Source: Bimuria novae-zelandiae CBS 107.79 (taxonomy: Eukaryota > Ascomycota > Dothideomycetes > Pleosporales > Didymosphaeriaceae). Taken from it: DNA of 64,000 bases. The notes under the pieces are model-generated. The model was not told the DNA's origin. It searched no databases and saw nothing but the letters and a program-made list of their open reading frames with translations. Shown piece after piece: positions 1-12,370 of this stretch (the first letter of the stretch is position 1; each line of letters opens with the position of its first letter). The stretch covers positions 870,533-934,532 of the forward strand of contig ML976671.1 in NCBI GenBank assembly GCA_010015655.1. Direction: 5' to 3'. Both the position numbers and the translations under genes were made by a program.

Positions 1-3000
1 GTAGTTAATATTATTATAGTGTCTTGTTTGTTTACTTTCCAGGCAATAAGACCGCCAAAGAGCTTAATAGCGTAACCTTAGGAGCTCTTGCGGTCTATTA
101 TATTATTAGCAAATAATGCATTGCTTGCAATCTAAAGTTTAGTGTTACCTCTAAGCTATAGGGCTCGCTGCTTTGTGCTTTAAAGGTATAGGAGAACTCG
201 GTCTGCTGCGTCTTAGTGCTTAGTCCCTAGGTTTAACAGAAATCGAGCTAATCGTGATGTTGCAAAGGCAATGTCTAGCCTGGTAGTAACTATAGTAAAG
301 AGCAGCGATCTAATCTTACGTTAAAATTTATTAATCTTAGTTAGTGTTACTAACCCTTTCCTTAGTAGTAATTTAATCGTAGCTATTAGAGTGTCATGTT
401 AAATATTTATCTTGTCTACTAGTCGGCTAATCTTGTCTAAATAGGAGGCCTGTAATAGTTAAATCTTGCGGCTTGTTCGGTCCCGTACAACCTCTATGCT
501 AAGAAACTATTAAGGGTTATTTCCTCTAGTAAGAGTGTACTTATCTTATAAGCGTTTAATTACTTGTTAAGCTTCTTGTTCTTTGTCCTTGTGGTACGCG
601 AGTATGATGTCGTCGACGTAGAAGAATATAATAACTCTATCTTTAATTAGGTAGTACGGCTCGTAAGGCACTATTTAGAAGCCTAGCGCTTTAAGCGTTG
701 TCGTGAATTCTCTTTACTAGAGGAGTAGTAAAATGCCAAGGCCGTATAGTGCTTTGTTTACTTGCAATATTGTTCTAGGTTTCTAATAACCCTAAGGCAT
801 TCTCATGTACACCTCTCGATCTATTATTGCGTAGACAAAAGCGTTAGTAACGTCGTACTGCGTGAGCTCTATATTATAGTAAGCTACTATTTCCATTATT
901 ATTTAGAATAACTAGCTGGCAAGCGTGGCTGCGTAAGTGTCTTGCGAGGTAATATTTTGTTACTAATCGCCTTAGACGACTAGTCGCGTCTTGCACTTTA
1001 GCAAGCAATAGTGCTTATTAAGTTTATAGGTGTATACCTACATGTAGTTAAGGATCTGCTATCCTGTTAGTTTAATCTTCTTTACTAAAATTTCTAACTA
1101 TAATTTTATCTTTTAGTGGCTTGTAAGGTGCACTTGCTTAGCCTCTTAGAATATCTCGCCTATTAGGTAATCCTTAAGCTTAGTTTAGCACGTTAGTAAA
1201 GGTAGAAGTTAACTTTAATAGGGCTTTAAGCCTTTAGCGAGCATTCTTATTATCTTAGCCTTGTCTATAACTTCTCCTTTATATTTTCTAATACGGCTAG
1301 CTTAGGTTCCCGCCATGAAAGCTACTGCCTAGGGGATAGTTATAGAGGACGCTTATTACGTTAGACTTATTTAGTCTCTAGCCATTAACTATGCAAGTAA
1401 CGCGACAGGTGGCGGTGTGGTTAGAGGAGTTAAGTAGCTATCCCTAATCTTCCTTCCTTAATAGTAGCCTGGTGGATCTGCTTTATCTTATTATTCTAAT
1501 AAATCTACAGTGGCTTTATCCTCATAAAAGGAGTCTGTTTGTGGTTGTTAGGTAAGAGTTAGTAACTTAATAGTTCTTACATGCATTACTATTTCTTAAA
1601 GCGTGCTATGCATAAGACTGTTTATAAAGTCCTTAATTTTCCCGTCGAATACTAACTCTTCGTTAAAGACAACGTCCCGGGTACTTATCACTTTACTAAG
1701 TGACGGTATCCATATTTGGTAGATGTTTAATAATTGGTATCTAACTAGATAACTAATCTATGCCTTTGGGTTAAGACGTTGTAGGCGTAATTTGCCTTAG
1801 TAAGTATTATTAGTTATTACAAATGCCTTGCAGCCGTACGCTTTTAAGTGTGTAATATTAGGTTTTCGTAGTAACGTGACTATCCTATTGCTAAAAGCGA
1901 CTCGTGTGAAGAATATCTCGTATGGTGTTTTCCAGTGATTTGCATAGTTTGGTGTTCGATTGTAGAGGTATACAGCGGCTCTTGTAATCTCAGGCCATAG
2001 CTCCTAGGATAGGTTGGCATTAAGTCGCATGGCACGAGCTTTCTCCTTGTTCACACCCCCTAAGCGTTCTGCGCCTCTATTTTGTGATTGTGTATCTAGT
2101 GCGGAAGGCTCTATAATTATTCCTTAGGTTGTTAACTATTTCTTAACTTTTAGTTTAACTATGGCGATCTCGTTGTCTACTTTAATAGTCTTAACAGAGA
2201 TGTTGTAGTGGTTCTTAAGGAATAAGATAAATACTAAAAGGGCATTAATAATTAACTTTACTATTTAGTAATCTATAAAGTAGAGGTCCTATTACATGCC
2301 TAAAACTTATTAGTAATTAGCAATTAACTCTTCTTTTTAGTGACTCCTTGGATTTCGTATGTGTGGAAGTTAATACTAAGCCTCTCTCCAGGTCTATCTT
2401 CGTTTATTCGTGGGGCGCGGCTTATCTGCCGTCTAGACTTTACTCTCCCGCATGAGTTACATTTTAGAGTTATAATGCCTTTAACACGCACCCCTTTAGT
2501 TTGCTACACTAAGTGTTTAATAGCCGCTAGGCCTAGGTGTCCTAGTCTTTTATGTCACAGCATAGCTGAGGCCTTTTATAGTCCTCTTTTGGTTCTTGTA
2601 GTGATCTTGTGTGTGTGATATGTGGCAGGTGGTAGCGGATTGTATTCCAGCACCCACTATCTAAATATCTTAGTTATAATTCTAATAGCTCTGTTCTTAG
2701 CTCCTTAGAGAGTAGTTAGGTCTATTTGTGTGTCCTACTAGATCCCTTTATGCCTTAACAGTTGGAATAATACTAAGTTACATAATAGGTCTAGGCAAAT
2801 AGCTACATCTTATAAAGTTAATTTTATTATTTTAGTATTATTCTTTAGAGTAAGGTTAATAGACCCATATCCTCTAATCCACACTTTGGAATTTCCGGCC
2901 CATATATAGTCTCCGGGCAGTAGTGGTCGGAAACTATAGATGCGATTAGGGTTGTTAGTAATATAGCAGGTTAATCCTAAGTTAAGGATAAATAACTTCT

Positions 3001-4330
3001 ATAGTAAATAGTTAGTAGCATCTCTCCCTCCTACTACTAAGTTAAAAGCTACTTTAGTAGCAGCGATTCTCCGGCCCTCTAGTTAATCTTTAAGGATCTC
3101 GGGCGTTAGAGTGTGCGATTATTTCATAATTAGTGTTCTTAATCGGGTCCTACTTTGTCCGCGAATTAGCCCCTAGAACATTACGTCTTTCTTACACTTA
3201 AATTATATAAGCTCGCTAATAGTCTCGTTTAGTTTCCACCATTTAGGAGCCTTATCTAGATTAACATAATAGCAGTCCCTTATACTATAGCGTTGTCTAC
3301 ATGCAGGGCATTTTGCTTCTCTTATAGTAGTAGGCTCTGAATCTGCAGGCTATTTAAGCGTGGTAGTTTTCCTACCCGCTGTACGTTAATTACGAGGTCT
3401 ACCCTGGTTTTATTTCGATAACGCGCTTTTAGCAGGATAGGCGTCCCTATTGTTACCCTAAGTAGGTGCACCACCTTTAGCGAAAAATAATGCATTATTA
3501 GACACAAATGGTTTGTGTTTCCCTAATCTAAGGGGATAATTTATCATTATATGTTCTTAAAAGCGTTATATTATCTCTTTTCAATCCATGCTGGCTGCGA
3601 ATCGACTATTGTCTTGAAAATTTGTAGACTATATGGGAGCAACCTTGTTTACGGCATCTATAAAGTCTTTTATAATCACATTAATTTATAATAGCTTAGC
3701 AACTTAGAAGGCTTCTACTTCTATAGCTGCTTTGTCATACTTAGCTAGCCAAGTATCCTATTGTTAAGGGCTTCTTATCGGCTTAAGTGCCGCACGGTAT
3801 CTGGTACGTGCTTATTCTCGTTCGAGTTGGTCGCTCATGCCAATTGTCTTCTACAGATCGGTAATCCACTGTTGTAGTGGCTTGTCTGGCAGGCAACATG
3901 TGCGCAGTAGGTGCGGTGACATAGTTAATTAGATAAACGCAACAATATGCTAAAGGCTTAATTACTCCTTCTTATATTCGTGTTAATCGCTCTTATATTA
4001 CTTAAAGAGGATCTTGTAGTATTCAAGGTCTTCTTTAAAAGCCTTCTAGCCTCTAGCTAATAGTTTAGTTAGTCTTATTAAGACTTCAATATTCGCGGCT
4101 GGCGCGTAGTTAGTAACAATTAGAGCCCTTATTAGTAGCGGTTTCGGGGTTAATAGCGTGGTTAAATTCGGATTAACTTTATCCTAAATGTTATGTACTA
4201 CGCATCTTGCCTAGAGTTGTGTTCTCCACCCCTTGTGGTCTGCGGAGGTGTTCAGGTGTATCGTAGAATCGCGGTTTGAGAGTTGCGCCATATTGTATTA
4301 GTCGGGGCAGTGAGACTCTTAATTGTTAAA
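1..4330 (-). mobile_element. Ty1/copia LTR retrotransposon A, RIP-damaged, truncated by the window start
   Basis: Gag-Pol reads on the minus strand and is broken by many TAA/TAG codons. Gag begins at 4291 (MAQLSNRDSTIHLNTSADHK). A zinc knuckle lies near 3240-3320 (CPACRQRYSIRDCYYVN), where the expected CCHC histidine reads Tyr, a CAY-to-TAY change. The integrase core is clear at about 1790-2110 (AERLGGVNKEKARAMRLNAN, then AAVYLYNRTPNY and LKAYGCKAF). The reverse transcriptase catalytic box YVDDI lies at 606-620. The order Gag, integrase, reverse transcriptase is that of Ty1/copia (family knowledge). RNase H and the 3' LTR would lie left of the window. I could not pair its LTRs. The gag start and leader (about 4200-4480) are much less mutated than the coding body. 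Non-autonomous: the reading frames are destroyed. Confidence 0.85.
3238..3320 (-). pseudogene. Copia A Gag zinc knuckle, His replaced by Tyr
   Basis: Minus-strand translation gives CPACRQRYSIRDCYYVN followed by LDKAPKWW, the form seen in fungal copia Gag proteins. The spacing C-x2-C-x4-(H)-x4-C is kept, but the histidine position is Tyr. A single C-to-T change in a CpA context explains it. Confidence 0.75.
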
Positions 4331-4483
4331 TGGTATGATAAGTAGATGTTGATGTAACTTGATAGTATTTATTGTTTTTTTTGTTGTATTCTCCACTGTG
4401 TTCAGTTGGTTTCGGATATTTTGCTAGTGTGCCAAGCCAAGTGGTCCCTGCTCGATTGTACAGATCTGACCTCACCGCAGCTT

Positions 4484-4815
4484 ATTCTATCTGACAAGAT
4501 TAACTTATATAATACTATAGTATTCTAAAGATAATTATTAGCGATGAAACCAAGCTTTTTATATTAAGTTACTAGATAATGCTTATAGCACTTATTAGAA
4601 TAAAACAAAAGCTATTAACTACTTACTATCTATAAATAGACAGATAAACAGAATATACGAATTAGACAATTAAGACGTACCTACGTATCTACTATAATAA
4701 CTAAAAAACTAACTAGGTTGTTTATTACCTATAGCACTATTAGCATATAATAATAAAGTATTAGTAGTCATAGAATATATACTGTTCTATGTAAACTACG
4801 AAAAATATTTATATC
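4484..4815 (+). repeat. Ty3 integrase fragment, copy 1
   Basis: Plus-strand translation gives a mutated version of the Ty3 integrase block that normally reads HPQTDGQTER.NQ.. (here NRQINRIYELDN followed by DVPTYLLY). The same segment recurs at 25136-25460 with roughly three quarters or more of bases matching by eye. It starts abruptly next to the copia A leader and stops exactly where TGTTGG of copia B begins at 4816, so copia B inserted into it. The rest of this Ty3 copy is not seen on the far side of copia B. Confidence 0.7.
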
Positions 4816-7800
4816 TGTTGGTCGGCATATGTACGGTCGTACGGGGTGATAACAACAGTAAACTCTTTAGATTGCTATTAGTATAAAGAAGAGAAGGTAG
4901 ACGTAGAATAATATAGTAACACCTAGTGCGGGGGTACCAAGCATGTACGGACTGCTAAATATCCTATATTTCTTATTACTCCCTTACGATTATACTTACG
5001 CTAGTAGCCTTTATTCTTATAAGAAAGTAGTAGCTACTCTAAGGGACGTTATACTAATCCCTCTACTTAAATAAATAACTCATTAATGTTAATAAAGCGC
5101 ACTAGAGTGCGATTTAGTATAGCTCTTATAAATACGTTTATAAGATTATTATAGCTATTAATTTAGCAGATCTTAGTAATCTCGTGGCGTTTATGTAACT
5201 AGCAGAGTGCTATAATATTAATTATAAAATGTTTCTTATTAGTTATTTTAAGCTTAATAAGGCATTCGTACAGTGAGTATAAGTTAGTATATATAATAAG
5301 TACAATTAGTAGTAGACTTAGGCGTTCTATAACTATGTTAAGAGTTATTAGAATGGTAATAGTAATATTAACACTACTAACTATGCTATATATTTTTAAA
5401 GCAAGGATACTCTGAGTAACGCGCTTATATTTAGTTAAACTCTAATAAATAATATCACCGCGAATATAAAACTTGCTTTTCTATATACTATAATTAGAAT
5501 TGTTAATAAGGACAAGAAGGTACCTAAGCTATAAGCTAAGGTCTTAGTTATTTATAAAGGAACTATCCGTGAATACTACTAACTTAGTAGTAGTAAGAGT
5601 AAAAGGTATATACTACAGACTTTATTCTAGGTTTCTGGCTTGCCACTGTAGCTGGCGATTGAGCTTTAAAAAGTCCTTATCTATAGGTTATTGTATCTGT
5701 ATAGCTATAGAAAGATTAAATAATACTTTAGGTCAGTAAATAGAAGTAATATACGCCTTGTGTACGCGCTGCTCTATATACTTTATACCTATTCTATAGA
5801 CTTTAAGTTAATAAGCTTAATTTTAGTATCTTATTCCTCCTATATTAGCATAATAGTGTCTCCTTACAACGTTAGAATGCATTTAGTAAACTTAAGTAAT
5901 ACTTTTTTAAATAATTAGTTCTTATGCTTAGCTTAAAAATTAGCTTTATAAAGTACAGCGTCTTCTGTATTAGAAAATATAAATACTCTAATTACAAGAG
6001 TGTTGTCTATTTGTAAACCTACTATTCCGAATTTGTTTAGTCCTTTATTTATAATAAGAAGTCACGAGTTGTAGGTAGAGATACCTATGTCTAGCTCTTA
6101 GTAGTGGTGTCTTTAGTACGTAGCAAACTAGTGAATACTAACTTCTAATATTCTATATAGCTTCTTAATAATTCGAATAATTATTTCTTTAAGATACTTT
6201 ATTATAAGTTCCTTTAAGAGGTGCGCTTATAAATACGCTTGTGTAATATTACGTAGCTCTATAAATATATCTTAATCTAGCAATATAGGTGCCAGAGCCA
6301 GAATTAGACGTTAATTAGATTATTAAATAATAAGTAACTATATTAAGATACTATGTTACCCCTTGTTATTATAGCCCTAAATAATAGGTTATAACTTCTT
6401 ATATAAAATTATAGTCTTGCCCTTAACTTCACGCACTATACGTAACTTAAAAATATAATACCTGCTATATATAGCTTGGTTAAATAGTTTAAAGCTAAAT
6501 ACCTTATAGCTTATAAGATTATTAATCTCCTTTTAATTAAATACTTTAAATAGAGCACTAGCGGTATTAATTACGTTATTATTATATAGTTTAATAGTAA
6601 GAGTATAGTAGTTATCTTCCTCTTTCTTAGATAAGTACTAAACCTTCGGCTTATTCTCAGATCTAGGAGGATAGTCCCGCTTGCGCGGCTAGGGCGCTTA
6701 TATAGTCTTTACTAGTAGTAAAGGTTATGTATTAGGTATACTAGTCTTTGTATTTATTATTAAAGTTATATTTATAGCTAGGTCACGATAGTATAATTTT
6801 ACGACTATAGTCTAGAATATTGTTAGACTGTTAACTATATTTACGGTAATATTATAGCCCTTTATATTAATAACCTTATACGGACCTTGCTATCTATTCT
6901 TCTTACGCTACACTATCACCTCACTTTATAGTAGTAGTGGCAGTACGTTGTCTGCGATTAGCCTATTCCTAGTATTAAGTACATCGTTTACTATACGTTC
7001 TGCTACGGCCTTCTTGAGTGACTTTATTGCCTTCTAAATGGCCTTAGCACGACAGATTATTGACGGCAATGGTGGTAGATCTATAGAGATCTGGGAGTAC
7101 GCTCTAAAGACAAGAAGTGTAAGTATAAACCTATTTAGACCTATAGTATTATTAATAGCCTTAACTACTATTTATAGCACTGCAGCATTATTTATGCTTA
7201 AGTTAAGTTTAGTTATAAAAATCTTAACAGTACGTTAGAAAGGTATATAAATTTTTTTACCTTACTAATAAACTAATAGGTCTTAACTAGTACCTATTTA
7301 TAAGTAATTCCTATAATCTTTACCTTAAATTTAAAGTTAGCTAAGGCAAAGTTAGTACTAGTATTATAAGTAATAATATCTAGTAGCCTTTAGTATATAT
7401 TAATCTATAGCATGCGGAGTGTCTCCTAGGTGTCCTTTATACTTATTAATAGTAGAAACTATGCGCTGTTAAAAGTAGTACCTAAATTAATTATATTAAA
7501 AAAATAGTTTCTTACTTAAATATATTATATTTACTAAAATTTTAAAGTCAATGTTATAGTTATCCTTTAACTTAAACTTAAAGTAACCTAGTGCTAGATC
7601 GTGCGCCTAGTATTAGTATTAAAAAATTTTAGATTTTTTAAAATAGCTTTTTATTTATATTATTATGCCCCGCATGTTTAAGTAGTCGTATTAATTATTT
7701 TATAACTAGGTGTCTAAATCTCTAGTATAGACGTCATAGCTTGGTTTCCGTAAGAAATACCCGCCTATGTTCTGTATTGCTTAGGTAGAACCACGAGTGT

Positions 7801-7963
7801 CTCTATTTATAAATAACTAAAATGTTACTTATCCTAGTATAAGCTAGTTTGTGATATTATTAAAGTAGATATGCAACTAGTCCATGTCTTTTAAATAAAA
7901 AAGAAATAGAATAGGTGTATTAAAAACTTCAAATTTAATGTTTCTAATCTTTATAAATACGTA
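4816..7963 (-). mobile_element. Ty1/copia-type retrotransposon B, RIP-damaged, interrupted at its upstream end
   Basis: The plus-strand left edge starts with TGTTGGTCGG, a copia-like LTR terminus that abuts the Ty3 scrap. On the minus strand the C-terminal part of integrase reads QGPYKVINIKGYNITVN and then VVKLYYRD (about 6770-6930), typical of a fungal copia lineage. The reverse transcriptase follows at about 5990-6330: LAPILLD then DIFIELRNITQAYL, and FGIVGLQIDNTL in place of the usual QTDDTL. Both Asp changes fit G-to-A mutation. Stops occur every few codons. A Fot1-like transposon sits at 7964, so upstream sequence may resume at 9808. I did not find a matching second LTR. Confidence 0.72.
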
Positions 7964-8004
7964 ACGTGGTTCACCACTAAGCGGGCCAACCCCACTAAGC
8001 AGGC
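7964..8004 (+). repeat. Left terminal inverted repeat of Fot1-like element A
   Basis: Begins ACGTGGTTCACCAC and pairs with 9765-9805. The few differences are mainly CTA here against CCG at the right end. TA precedes it at 7962-7963. Confidence 0.9.
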
Positions 8005-9764
8005 CACTTTTTAAAAGTTAGCCTATTGCGAAGCGCCTCCTACAACACTACTATAATTTATTATAATTTATAGAATATAGAAATACTATTTAAACTTATT
8101 ACTATTAGATATATTTATAATTTCTACTACGCAGGTGCGAGCATTGTAACTAGCGTTACTATAACGTCTATAGTGCCTCTGCCCACGCACCCTTTTTATA
8201 AACTCTTTACCCTTTTTTTACCTACTACTATCCTTTTTAGCTATTAAATTAACTACCTTTTTTAGTATAAGTATTTTAGCTACCTGAATATACTTCCTTT
8301 TTTAACTTTTTACCTCTATTACTATCTCTACTTTCTTATAAAGCCTTACCATTTTTATTATATTAACACTATTTTATGCTTTATTAATATAACACTTTTA
8401 TTAAGCTGCTTAATAGCTCTAAGTAACAGAGAAACTAGCAAATCTTTATACTTTTATACACGCTTATAAACTAGCGTTAACTAAGCCTTTATCTCCCGGA
8501 GGTTGCTTAGTGTTTTTAATTCCTATAGGGTGTCCTCTGCGTTAGGTGGAGTTGGCGTACAAAGAACTGCATCAAGTGTTAATAACACGGCCTCTGGGTC
8601 GTGTGGGACTAATCCAGCGCCTCTAAAGCCTGCGCAGATATTCGTCTTTATTATTACTTTCTTAAAAGCTACTTTAAAGACTAGTAGAAAGGCCTTCTTC
8701 TTAATCTGTTTAGTGCTATACCGTGCTAAGCTACTAATCTTATTACTATACGCCCGCTTTAAAGGCGAAAAACAACCTACATCAAGTGGCTACAAGAGGT
8801 GTGATAAGTGTGGAGGTATATAGAGGATAATAATCTTCTCTTTTTTATAGTATTTATAGAATTCGTGTGAGCAGTGGCTCTTATAACTATTTATAATTAA
8901 TAGCTAGTGTGTACCTACACTACGCGCCTTAGTATAGGTATTAAAGTGCCTTAGCTAGGTAAGACTAAGCTTATTAATATCTAGCTATTAAGACTAACTT
9001 TAATAACTTAGTCTTAGGGTAAATTATAAAACTAAAACGTAATTAGGACCTTACTAAGGAAAATAAAAAAGGGTAGTAAAGCCTAGCCTTTAGCGCTAAC
9101 TCTCTAAATATTAGTAACCTACCTATAATTACTAAGTTAAATCTTTTTTAGGTTGCTGTTTTTTAGAGCCTATAAAGACTATCTAACTATATATTACCCC
9201 TATTATAAAGCCTGTCTTATTAAAGTTATACGTATTATTATTAGCAATACTATACTTAGTTTTAGTATTAGTAATTAGCTTAAACTAAGGTATTATAGCG
9301 CGTAGATCTTTATTTAGGGCTTACTAATAATTATATAAATAGCTTTTTTAAAACTTAATTTCTAGCGTACGCGTTTTAAGTCTGTCTATCTAGTACTTAC
9401 TAATAGGCTCTCTACCGCGCTTAGTAAGTAGATTATTAGCTATATCTTAGACTATATTCCTTATTACACCTATTCCTCGCTAGTTAAGCTTAAGTATATA
9501 TTAAACTAGAGCCTCTTCCTTTAGCTTAATTAGCTTTTTTAAGTTAAGCTTGCGATTGCGTTAAAAGAGGGTCCTTAGTATTATTATTATACTATTATTT
9601 AAAGCACGCTAAAGGCTATAATAACGCGTTTTTTACTTTTATTATAATTTTTAATTATAGCTTAGATAGCAAGCTATAGTAAACTTTTAGTATAAGGTTA
9701 TTGCGCGTTATGTTATAATAGCATTATAGTATAAGCTAGAGGTGGACTGCATTTAGCAAAGTTA

Positions 9765-9805
9765 GCCCGCTCGGTGGGGTTGGCCCGCTCGGTGGTGAAC
9801 CACGT
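9765..9805 (-). repeat. Right terminal inverted repeat of Fot1-like element A
   Basis: Ends GGTGGTGAACCACGT, the reverse complement of the left end, followed by TA at 9806-9807. It keeps GC pairs lost in the left copy and so is closer to the original end. Confidence 0.9.
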
Positions 9806-9807
9806 TA

Positions 9808-10313
9808 TATACTTTTAATTAATATAGTAATGCTGCCTTTGTTAAATTACACTAATATATTCCTAGCGATAAAGGTATCTAGAGTTATAATAATTTTTTT
9901 TACTCAAAGCGCTAGGAGCTGCTCCTTTCTTACTATTAAGATATTTAAGGCGCTAGGGTTAGGCAGAATGCCTTAATCCATAATTCTTAAATATTAGTCC
10001 TTAATAAGAAACTGAGAGGCTGGCATATTTAGTTTAGCATATTTATAAATATTCTTTTTAGTAATATGGTAAAAGAAGGCTGAGTTAGTAAGTTACTTAA
10101 CTATAAGTTACTGTTCTTGTTTATCTTCCTCTTAATTTTTTTTTCTTTTTTATACTTAGTAAAGAATATAGCGTACTTCATTTCCTTATCTATAATTTTA
10201 TAATATGCGAGAAACTAGGTCTTAAAATGCTTTCTTTCTTTAAGTGTATAGTTAGTAAACTAGTAACCTGTCTTGTTATAAATGTAACATTTCTTATTTT
10301 TTTCGTACGATTG
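9808..10313. other. AT-rich transposon-derived stretch, not classified
   Basis: About 500 bp between the Fot1-like element and a GC-richer block. On the minus strand a readable stretch near 9850-10060 includes YAKLNMPAS and GILPNPSALNILIV followed by RKEQLLAL. I do not recognise the family. It could be the upstream part of copia B interrupted by Fot1-like element A, or a separate element. No host gene is visible. Confidence 0.4.
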
Positions 10314-10739
10314 TAAAAAGCGCCCTGACTACGGGCGACTCAGTCTATCCACAGTACTAAGGCGATCCCTTAGAGAGGGAAGAGAAGGGCTGCGGCGAGG
10401 GAAGTAGATAGGCGGAAGGCCCGGATAGCGCCGGTCTAGAGCGGACTAGGGCCGTCGAGGGCCCTCGACCTACGACTCGTGATAAAGGCTCTTTTCTTTA
10501 AGGGTCTTGACCGCGAGAATAAGTACGTAATAACTAGCCTAATTAGGCCTCGCGTATTACGTAAGCTAATAACGTAAGCTAAATCTTAGGCTTATACTAA
10601 GGCCTAAAACCCTTGTTCTTACTTTCTACTCGGCGGCTTACCTTATCCCGGAGGCTCCCTAACCCGTAAGTACGACCTGGCCGATCTATGGTAGTCTAGG
10701 GTGCCTGACCCTAGATGCCCCCTATTTCGGTACCCAGCC

Positions 10740-12100
10740 GCTCCAAATTTGGGGGTTGTAAAGGTAGACTAACCTAGTGCAGGCCTACTAAGTCGTCCCT
10801 GTACTTATTACTTCTTTACCGCCCTCTTTAGCAACCTTCGGACTTTGTCTAGACATACCTACACTATTTAGTACTATAAGTACCGCGAATACTATTCTTA
10901 AGGCCCTAATTAATAAGGCGCATGCGAGCGCGATTAGTACTATTAACCTATACTATACCTGCCTTCCTATTATCCTAGATAGCCTTAAGTAGTCTAATTA
11001 TAAGAAGATAAAGCTCTGCTAGTTTTAGGTTAAGGAGATACGTCGTGTCTAGTCTAGGGTAGTATATATTAATCTTAGCCTAATAGATTTAGAGGACTAT
11101 AATTTAATCTGTCGCTGCGATGCCTGCTACAGCGGTAGTAAGGATTATTAGTAGGTAAGTTGGCGCTTTAAGGGTTATGTAGGGGTTTCGAGGCTAATTA
11201 GTAGCAGATACCTAAAGATAACTTAGAGAACGTGTTAAGTACCTTAATTACCCTTATGCCGCGCTTAAGCTAAATTAATACGTACATATACGATAAGATT
11301 AACCTTTTTAGATTAGATAAGGTATTAGTAAAGGCTACCGCGTAGGTACTAGAGACGGAATAGAGTAATATTATTATATAAGTATTATCTAGTGTAGTTA
11401 AGGGTTATCTAGACTAAGTCGCATAGGGCCACTGGATCTAAATTCTGCGGAAACCTATTAACCCCCTACTACTTAGGTTATAACACCTAGCCTCCTGAGG
11501 AGATTATTCTGGTGGTAGGCCTCTTTATTAAGGAGAAGCGGAAGAGGAAAGCTTCTACTATAAAGGGGGGTAGTCTAACCTCCCTAGTTACTGCTAGTGC
11601 TCTTACCTCTAGGCGCAAGAAGGTTGCTCCTAAGTTAATAAGGGTCCTTAACCCTAATTCCGGGTTATTAATACTAATTTAGGGTAGTTAGCGTTTAAGG
11701 CTAGTGTCTTAGCCACGCTAGACTTCCTTGCGGAGGAAGTAAAGAAAAAAATTAAGAGTAAAAGTAGTTAAGAGACTTTCTAGCAAGCCTACGAGTCTAA
11801 GCGCCTAACTAATTAAGAGGGTTATCTAGTACAATCTAGGGATTCCTGCCCCTATTAATGGTGTCTAGATTTTATTCACGTTCTATGCCCTTAGGCAGTT
11901 TTAGTTAGGTTTCGGTTAGCTATAATCGCGTTGGGTACGGTCCGAATAGGCTTATGAGCCTCTATTAGGCCCTAAGAGGCGTGAATAGGCCTAGATAGCT
12001 TGTTCTAGTCTTTAGTCTATTTAAGAATTCTTTGCCTTATTTATTCTAGTATTTCGCAGCCTATAAAGTGTACTCTCTAGGGTAATCTATTACTAATTAC
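10740..12100. other. Unassigned repeat-derived segment within the Ty3 A block
   Basis: Its bases are RIP-like (dense CTA/TAG) but it does not read as pol on the minus strand. On the plus strand a stretch at about 11500-11660 stays open and basic (KEKRKRKASTIKGG, then ALTSRRKKVAPKL). It may belong to a gag or to another element in the opposite orientation. No host gene is visible. Confidence 0.35.
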
Positions 12101-12219
12101 TATTAAGTGCTGTCTTCCTTCTTTTCTAGGGGGGCGACCCCGCCTCTTGGGCTCCTGTCTAGGGCGACCTTTAGTCTCCTTGTTTAAGCCCTTTAGGAAC
12201 TGCTTTATCGCCCCTTTAA

Positions 12220-12370
12220 AGATTTCCTCTATAGATAATTACTAGTTCTTATTGCTATCGTATCCTTTTTACTTAACTTTATACAGCCATTCTCCGTCCT
12301 AGAGTACCCTAGATCTAATTCTTTTAATTAGGTATATATCCTCCCCTGCTTGTGGTATAATAACCTTAGG
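12220..12370 (-). pseudogene. Chromodomain of Ty3 element A
   Basis: Minus-strand translation gives IYLIKRIRSRVL, a stop, then DGEWLYKVK and GYDSNKN. Chromodomains bind methylated histone tails and guide integration (family knowledge). The aromatic position at the stop is probably a Trp codon converted to TAG. Confidence 0.75.

Larger units (their letters stand above)
7964..9805 (-). mobile_element. Fot1/pogo-family DNA transposon A, complete ends, dead transposase
   Basis: The element is 1842 bp with inverted ends of about 41 bp starting ACGTGGTTCACCAC and a TA duplication at 7962-7963 and 9806-9807, the target of Tc1/mariner-superfamily elements. The transposase reads on the minus strand. 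Near 8500-8820 it keeps a long readable stretch: PPHLSHLL, PLDVGCFSPLKRAYS, then FRGAGLVPHDPEAVL, the region of the pogo DDE catalytic domain that precedes the C-terminus. Other parts carry dense stops. Size and ends match Fot1-like elements. The long plus-strand frame at 8503-8823 is only the antisense of this conserved block. Confidence 0.9.

Noticed and set aside
7038..7238. 66-codon plus-strand frame with a hydrophobic end
   Set aside because: It is antisense to copia B integrase sequence in AT-rich DNA and has no support.
8503..8823. 106-codon plus-strand frame
   Set aside because: It is the antisense of the conserved DDE block of Fot1-like element A, where the minus strand is still readable.
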